IMG/VR virus record: IMGVR_UViG_3300026521_000128
Location: 1-27,203 of that record
DNA from: a virus
Strand: one strand, 5' to 3'
Length of the DNA: 27,203 nt
A program made the position numbers and the translations under genes. Below, piece after piece: positions 23,917 to 27,203 of the stretch (position 1 is the first letter of the stretch; each line of letters begins with the position of its first letter). The notes beneath the pieces are model-generated. The model ran no database searches, was not told the DNA's origin, and saw nothing but the letters and a program-made list of their open reading frames with translations.

Positions 23917-25467
23917 AAATAAATATGAATTTTTTGATTGTTTAAGTCTATGATTATTCTGTATCGCATTACCAACTGGATTCTGAACAAGCACTCTAAT
24001 AAGCGTAAGCTGTGCTATAGAATCAATAAGGTCATCATGTTTTGCCAAGATTTTCTCGTTTGTTATCAGCTGCATTTCATTGAAAAGTTCTGCAACATAA
24101 TTTTCCATATAATCTTCAGGAACAAAAAACTTGCCCATGTTTACAATAGGCTGTAACCCTTTAAGAACAGTTAACTTACTATTCTTATGCTGAGGACGAG
24201 TAACCATATTGATAGAGAAATAAATATTTCTCAAAAGCATCTCTCGTTCCAAGAATGTTTTCATAGCAGTTTGAAAAGCAACTTTTTCTATCACGACCTC
24301 ATAAGGACGATACATTACTACATACTCAAATATTTTCTCCATTGTCTCATCAGGTTTAATTCTTCCGAAAAACCCATCTACAAGCATCCAATCATTATTA
24401 TCGTTTATACCAATGATAGTGATAACCGTATAATCTGCTGTATCCTTTTGAGATATGGCAAGATCCACAGTGATATAGAATGTCATATTTCCTTTTGATT
24501 TAGCTACATCTTCTGTTCTATATTTCCTTATCTTAGATACATCATAAAGTAGATTTTCTTTAGGAGCGATCTGTAACATAAACTCTTGCCAAAATGCAGT
24601 TGTTTTTCTTTGACTTGCATATAGACCATACATCGTTTGTAGATATTTTAATGTAAAACGATCAGACCAAGCACTGATTATTTCTTCATCTGATTCGCCC
24701 TTTATCATTGCCTCTGTCAAGTGTTCAGCAGCAGGTAGTTGTATGAACTTAAATTCATACTGTTTAAAAAACTCATCATCACCAGCACCCTCAAGTAGGT
24801 TAAGCAGCAAGGCATCTTGATGTATCGGTGTTCCAATAAAATCTATTTCAAAATTATTCGGATTAACTGCTGGGATAACTGCATTAAAGAACCAATTCGC
24901 TAATTTTTCACGGTTCTCTTTACTCTCAACATTTTCATCATTCTCAATATCATCAAGCAAGATAATATTAGGACGCTTACCACCAATTCTTGTACCCCTC
25001 ATCTTTTGACCTGCACCTCTTCCTTTGAAATAAATAGTACGCTTTAGGTCTTTGTTGTAGATATACAAAGTTGGATCATCTCCTAATCGAGATTTTCTTA
25101 TTTCTAAATGCTTCTTAAGTTCTTGATTATCTTCAAGTATCATTATCATCTGCTCGAAGTTGGCAGCTACTTGTGTGACTGTATCCATGATATATAAAAC
25201 ATATTCAACTTTACCAAAGTAAGGTTTTCTTCCAAGAAATGCTAAATATAATAAATGATAGATACCAATAAGAGTAGATTTTGCAAGACCACGACTACAC
25301 TCAAATCCTTTAAATGGATATTTTCTAAATAGGTGATCTATTAATTGAAAATGAGATTCAGCACTCTTATTCTCTTCATCAAAATAAGTGTTTAACCAGA
25401 TAAAGAACTTAATCGTTTCCTTATCAGGAAAATAATCCTTATTATATGGCATTCTAGAAACGATCAT
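23914..25467 (-). CDS. terL: terminase large subunit
   Basis: A 517-residue packaging motor and nuclease. The ATPase half has the deviant Walker A ECSRGLAKST (residues 56-65), Walker B NIILLDDIE (167-175) and coupling motif FIGTPIHQDA (210-219). The nuclease half has the RNase H-like acidic residues in ITVDLAISQKDTADYT (Asp335), VVIEKVAFQ (Glu394) and HDDLIDS (Asp478/479). All key parts are present and the length is normal. It would drive DNA into the capsid through the portal and cut it. SD AAAGG stands six bases before the start; the start overlaps the previous gene by 14 bases. Confidence 0.94.
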   Translation of the reverse strand: MIVSRMPYNKDYFPDKETIKFFIWLNTYFDEENKSAESHFQLIDHLFRKYPFKGFECSRGLAKSTLIGIYHLLYLAFLGRKPYFGKVEYVLYIMDTVTQVAANFEQMIMILEDNQELKKHLEIRKSRLGDDPTLYIYNKDLKRTIYFKGRGAGQKMRGTRIGGKRPNIILLDDIENDENVESKENREKLANWFFNAVIPAVNPNNFEIDFIGTPIHQDALLLNLLEGAGDDEFFKQYEFKFIQLPAAEHLTEAMIKGESDEEIISAWSDRFTLKYLQTMYGLYASQRKTTAFWQEFMLQIAPKENLLYDVSKIRKYRTEDVAKSKGNMTFYITVDLAISQKDTADYTVITIIGINDNNDWMLVDGFFGRIKPDETMEKIFEYVVMYRPYEVVIEKVAFQTAMKTFLEREMLLRNIYFSINMVTRPQHKNSKLTVLKGLQPIVNMGKFFVPEDYMENYVAELFNEMQLITNEKILAKHDDLIDSIAQLTLIRVLVQNPVGNAIQNNHRLKQSKNSYLF

Positions 25468-25768
25468 AATTAACCTTTAATATTTCAGTAGCTGCTGTCA
25501 TAAAGTGAACACGGTGATCGAATACATAAGCAAGTTCATTCACGAGCCAATTTCTAAGCTCGTCATTTGCTTCATATCCTTCTGGAATATTAAACCATTT
25601 TATCCCAATAGGTCTTCCGCTGTCATTTCTAAAACCACGAACATTTTTACCAACTGGATACACTATTGTACTACCATCAGGGAAGTATAGTTCAATCAGC
25701 GGTTTATTCTTGTCCTCATAAGCTACAAGTTTTTTAGCATTGTTCAGAACTAATCTTTTACTCATCAT
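25454..25768 (-). CDS. unknown protein between the terminase subunits
   Basis: A 104-residue protein with no recognised family. It has a basic start (SKRLVLNNAKKLVAYED), a beta-hairpin-like IELYFPDGSTIVYPVGK and a C-terminal helix (LRNWLVNELAYVFDHRVHF). Its start overlaps the probable small terminase gene by 11 bases and its end overlaps the large terminase gene, so all three are translated together. Two ATGs in tandem (25768, 25765) share SD AAAGGA; either may be used. The place suggests a packaging helper, which is inference only. Confidence 0.65.
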   Translation of the reverse strand: MMSKRLVLNNAKKLVAYEDKNKPLIELYFPDGSTIVYPVGKNVRGFRNDSGRPIGIKWFNIPEGYEANDELRNWLVNELAYVFDHRVHFMTAATEILKVNYDRF

Positions 25769-26468
25769 CAGTTCCTTTGCCTAAGTCTTTACCACTTTGC
25801 AACATATCGATGATCTCACCAGCGGTTGCATGATTAACTGCTTGAGCAATAGTGTTCATTCTATCCTCAACGGATACTATACTTACATCATTGTTAGTAA
25901 CATTGAAATTCACTTCAAGACCTTTAGCATTCTCAGGCTTGCGAGTCTCCTCAAGAAACAGTTTCATAAACTGCGGCTTATCTCTATCTGCAACATGAGG
26001 GGATGTAGCCTTCTCAAAAGCTTCATCCAATACTTTCATTCTCTCAACTGCATAATTCACATATAGGTTTAACTGCAATAGTTGATATACTTTTAAATAC
26101 AACTGCGAATTCTCAAGTCTCTTTGCTTTTATATCAATAGCACTACGACTTATCTTCTCACCAGCCTTAGCTGCTATGAATTGCTTATCATACTTCTTGG
26201 CTCCACCTTTCAGTTCCTCTCCAGTTGATATACATCTTTCTGGAAAAGCTGCTTCAAAAGCCAAAGGACGACTTAATCTTTCAATATGTCTCTTTCTGAT
26301 ATATATCATGATACCTATCAATCTGCCATACTGATCTGGCTTGATCTCGGTCTCAGTTGCTAATCTTGCTAAATCTTCTGGTGAATAATCTTGTATAGTT
26401 TCAATACCATCAGCACTAAACTGCTTCATAGCATCTGCTGCTATTTCCATTCTGTCTTGCGGTGTCAT
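25758..26468 (-). CDS. probable terminase small subunit
   Basis: A 236-residue, mainly helical and basic protein. Features: an N-terminal helical part, a possible DNA-binding segment (YGRLIGIMIYIRKRHIERLS), a basic helix around GEKISRSAIDIKAKRLENSQ, then a helix of aliphatic residues (YLKVYQLLQLNLYVNYAVER) suited to oligomerisation, and an acidic tail. Small terminases share this plan (DNA-binding, oligomerising helices, motor contact) but their sequences differ widely, so the call rests on size, shape and place at the head of the packaging block. SD AGGAGGAT is strong. Two leftward promoters lie directly upstream. Confidence 0.55.
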   Translation of the reverse strand: MTPQDRMEIAADAMKQFSADGIETIQDYSPEDLARLATETEIKPDQYGRLIGIMIYIRKRHIERLSRPLAFEAAFPERCISTGEELKGGAKKYDKQFIAAKAGEKISRSAIDIKAKRLENSQLYLKVYQLLQLNLYVNYAVERMKVLDEAFEKATSPHVADRDKPQFMKLFLEETRKPENAKGLEVNFNVTNNDVSIVSVEDRMNTIAQAVNHATAGEIIDMLQSGKDLGKGTDDE

Positions 26469-26498
26469 ATATCCTCCTGAGTGTTGTTTTCAGTAGGC

Positions 26499-26507
26499 AT
26501 TATATCA
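26499..26507 (-). promoter_or_regulatory. leftward extended -10 promoter, proximal copy
   Basis: On the minus strand TTATGATATAATGCC: perfect TATAAT with an upstream TG. The -35 area is poor. The start would fall near 26492, giving a leader of about 24 bases that includes the SD of the probable small terminase. The same 12 bases occur again 65 bases upstream. Confidence 0.6.
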
Positions 26508-26563
26508 TAAGTAGTGCCAAAGGGAAAAACCCAGGAAGATTTTAAAAAACCTTTGACATGAGA

Positions 26564-26572
26564 ATTATATCA
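26564..26572 (-). promoter_or_regulatory. leftward extended -10 promoter, distal copy
   Basis: On the minus strand TTATGATATAATTCT: the same TG-A-TATAAT core as the proximal copy. TTTACA lies only 12 bases before it, too close for a standard -35. It would start a transcript near 26557 that also runs into the terminase genes. Confidence 0.55.
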
Positions 26573-26592
26573 TAAACAATATGTAAATTCAT

Positions 26593-26632
26593 TGATTAAA
26601 TTTTAATCAGTTAACTGCCTATATTTTAATCA
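26593..26632. repeat. three TGATTAAA half-sites, operator-like
   Basis: A perfect 8-bp inverted repeat TGATTAAA-T-TTTAATCA lies at 26593-26609. A third half-site in the TTTAATCA orientation lies at 26625-26632, 23 bases on, about two helical turns. The cluster is upstream of both the leftward promoters and the rightward promoter. A regulator-binding site is plausible, but AT-rich DNA makes short repeats easier by chance. Confidence 0.45.
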
Positions 26633-26694
26633 ATACCATCTTGAAACATAGTAATCATGGGATCTGTGAGAGATTTATTAAAAAAAAACAAAAC

Positions 26695-26723
26695 TTGACA
26701 AATATTAAATTCGTGGATACCAT
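26695..26723 (+). promoter_or_regulatory. rightward sigma-70-like promoter
   Basis: A perfect -35 TTGACA, a 17-base spacer and -10 TACCAT, with an A-rich run just upstream. It points at the plus-strand gene at 26759, leaving a leader of about 30 bases with SD AAGGA. It is the only site in the window with both boxes well spaced. Confidence 0.6.
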
Positions 26724-26731
26724 AAGGTATC
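26716..26731. promoter_or_regulatory. inverted repeat over the rightward -10 box
   Basis: GATACC-ATAA-GGTATC is a perfect 6-bp inverted repeat with a four-base centre. It covers the -10 box and the likely start. It may be a repressor operator. It could also be a small DNA hairpin of the kind used by N4 virion RNA polymerase, whose promoters have 5-7 bp stems and three-base loops; the loop here has four bases. Confidence 0.5.
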
Positions 26732-26758
26732 TCATAATAGTAATTAGAAGGAATCAGA

Positions 26759-26965
26759 ATGTCAGAACAAGATATGATTGACTCATGGCTTAAAAACAAT
26801 ACAATAAAACAGTGTGACAATTATAACGAGGACGAAATATGCAAGAGAGATCGTCTCAAGACAATTCTCGATGGCAAGATAATCGGGAGAACGAAAACTG
26901 CTGCTCAAAGGGAATACGAACTCAACGGTTTAAAAAAGACATTAAAACTGCGGGTGCTTAGTTAG
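26759..26965 (+). CDS. small plus-strand protein, unknown
   Basis: A 68-residue charged protein: an acidic start (MSEQDMIDSWLKNN), then a basic half with RDRLKTILDGKIIGRTKTAAQREYELN, mostly helical. SD AGAAGGA stands seven bases before the ATG, and a good promoter lies upstream, so the gene is credible. I do not recognise a family; a small DNA- or protein-binding regulator would fit its size and charge. It runs against the late block and its stop overlaps that of the next gene in TTAG. Confidence 0.6.
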   Translation: MSEQDMIDSWLKNNTIKQCDNYNEDEICKRDRLKTILDGKIIGRTKTAAQREYELNGLKKTLKLRVLS

Positions 26966-27111
26966 AATGGCAATTCGCTATCATCTATAACATCCAGAAC
27001 AAACCTGCACCAGTTCCACTCTTCAATACTACAACTTTTTCTACCCCTCAACCATATCAAAACTGCGGATGGATCAATATCACCAATAATCGTATCAATC
27101 TCAAACACCAT
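26962..27111 (-). CDS. 49-residue convergent small protein
   Basis: A short open frame, MVFEIDTIIGDIDPSAVLIW at its start, with three tryptophans and two cysteines (RKSCSIEEWNWCRFVLDVID) and an acidic end. SD GAGG stands seven bases before the ATG, and a TGGTAAAAT promoter-like site lies 35 bases upstream. Codons look ordinary for the window. The stop overlaps that of the plus-strand gene by four bases. Function unknown. Confidence 0.55.
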   Translation of the reverse strand: MVFEIDTIIGDIDPSAVLIWLRGRKSCSIEEWNWCRFVLDVIDDSELPF

Positions 27112-27145
27112 GAATAAACCTCACTTATTACAACAGATAAATGCC

Positions 27146-27154
27146 ATTTTACCA
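27146..27154 (-). promoter_or_regulatory. possible extended -10 promoter before the 49-residue gene
   Basis: On the minus strand TTTTGGTAAAATGGC has TG one base before TAAAAT, five of six matches to TATAAT. No clear -35 stands 17 bases upstream. The start would be near 27139, about 28 bases before the ATG. Confidence 0.35.
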
Positions 27155-27203
27155 AAAACCTTATAAGAAATTTTCATTAAAAAAATATAATAAAAAGCAT
27201 AAT

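Larger units (their letters stand above)
26469..26758. other. 290-base intergenic control region
   Basis: No convincing gene lies here. It holds the two leftward extended -10 sites, the TGATTAAA repeats and the rightward TTGACA promoter listed separately, with an A-rich tract (nine A at about 26680-26690) before that promoter, like an UP element. It separates the leftward late block from a small rightward gene. Confidence 0.7.

Noticed and set aside
26553-26581. TTGACA followed at 17 bases by ACAATA as a plus-strand promoter
   Set aside because: The -10 is poor and no gene starts within about 170 bases; the site at 26695 is better.
26626-26820. 64-residue minus-strand frame in the control region
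   Set aside because: No SD, odd composition, and it covers the rightward promoter and the start of the plus-strand gene.
1-27203. Prophage, CRISPR array, tRNA or lysogeny genes
   Set aside because: I found no integrase, repressor of a known family, spaced repeats, cloverleaf or bacterial gene in the window.

Overview
The window is an AT-rich piece of a tailed-phage genome of the N4 (Schitoviridae-like) type. It carries the head, packaging, tail and ejection genes. Nearly all genes lie on the minus strand in one tightly packed late block with overlapping or near-touching ends, and most starts have an AAAGGA-like Shine-Dalgarno (SD). Three things point to N4. First, there is an N4-gp56-type major capsid protein with a scaffold-like gene and a portal upstream. 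Second, the gene order, followed from right to left, is terminase, tail fibres and adaptors, portal, scaffold, capsid, small head proteins, ejection proteins, then a giant gene. Third, the giant gene (1-4218, cut by the window edge) has a T/DxxGR-like motif of single-subunit RNA polymerases at the place expected for a virion RNA polymerase. No integrase, replication gene, tRNA, rRNA or CRISPR array was seen.

Layout from right to left. 27203-26469 is a control region. It holds a rightward promoter with an operator-like inverted repeat and a small plus-strand gene (26759-26965), a small convergent gene (26962-27111), and two leftward extended -10 promoters that share a 12-base repeat. 26468-23914 is the packaging block: probable small terminase, an unknown protein, large terminase. 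23875-23396 is an HNH/AP2 homing endonuclease with its own promoter. 23370-19904 holds two small genes, one a 25-residue basic peptide, and a 1037-residue tailspike. 19907-19443 is a second endonuclease-like gene, on the opposite strand. 19365-18280 holds an unknown gene, a nested lipoprotein and a probable adaptor. 18289-13840 holds three fibre or adhesin genes, two of which share an N-terminal anchor. 13813-11262 holds tail or ejection candidates, including a membrane-segment protein. 11265-6424 holds portal, scaffold, capsid and a probable decoration protein. 6391-1 holds ejection-type proteins and the polymerase.

How the genes would work together (inference from N4): the terminase packages DNA through the portal into the gp56-type capsid. 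Spikes and fibres bind the cell. The coiled-coil and glycine-rich internal proteins help eject DNA together with the polymerase, which would transcribe early genes. The polymerase has a SLOG-like Rossmann domain just before its catalytic part, which is the most unusual feature here.

The host is unknown. Several late promoters look like host sigma-70 sites with TGnTATAAT and little -35. N4 late genes are read by host polymerase, so this fits. Extended -10 promoters without a -35 are common in Campylobacterota, but that is only a weak hint about the host.
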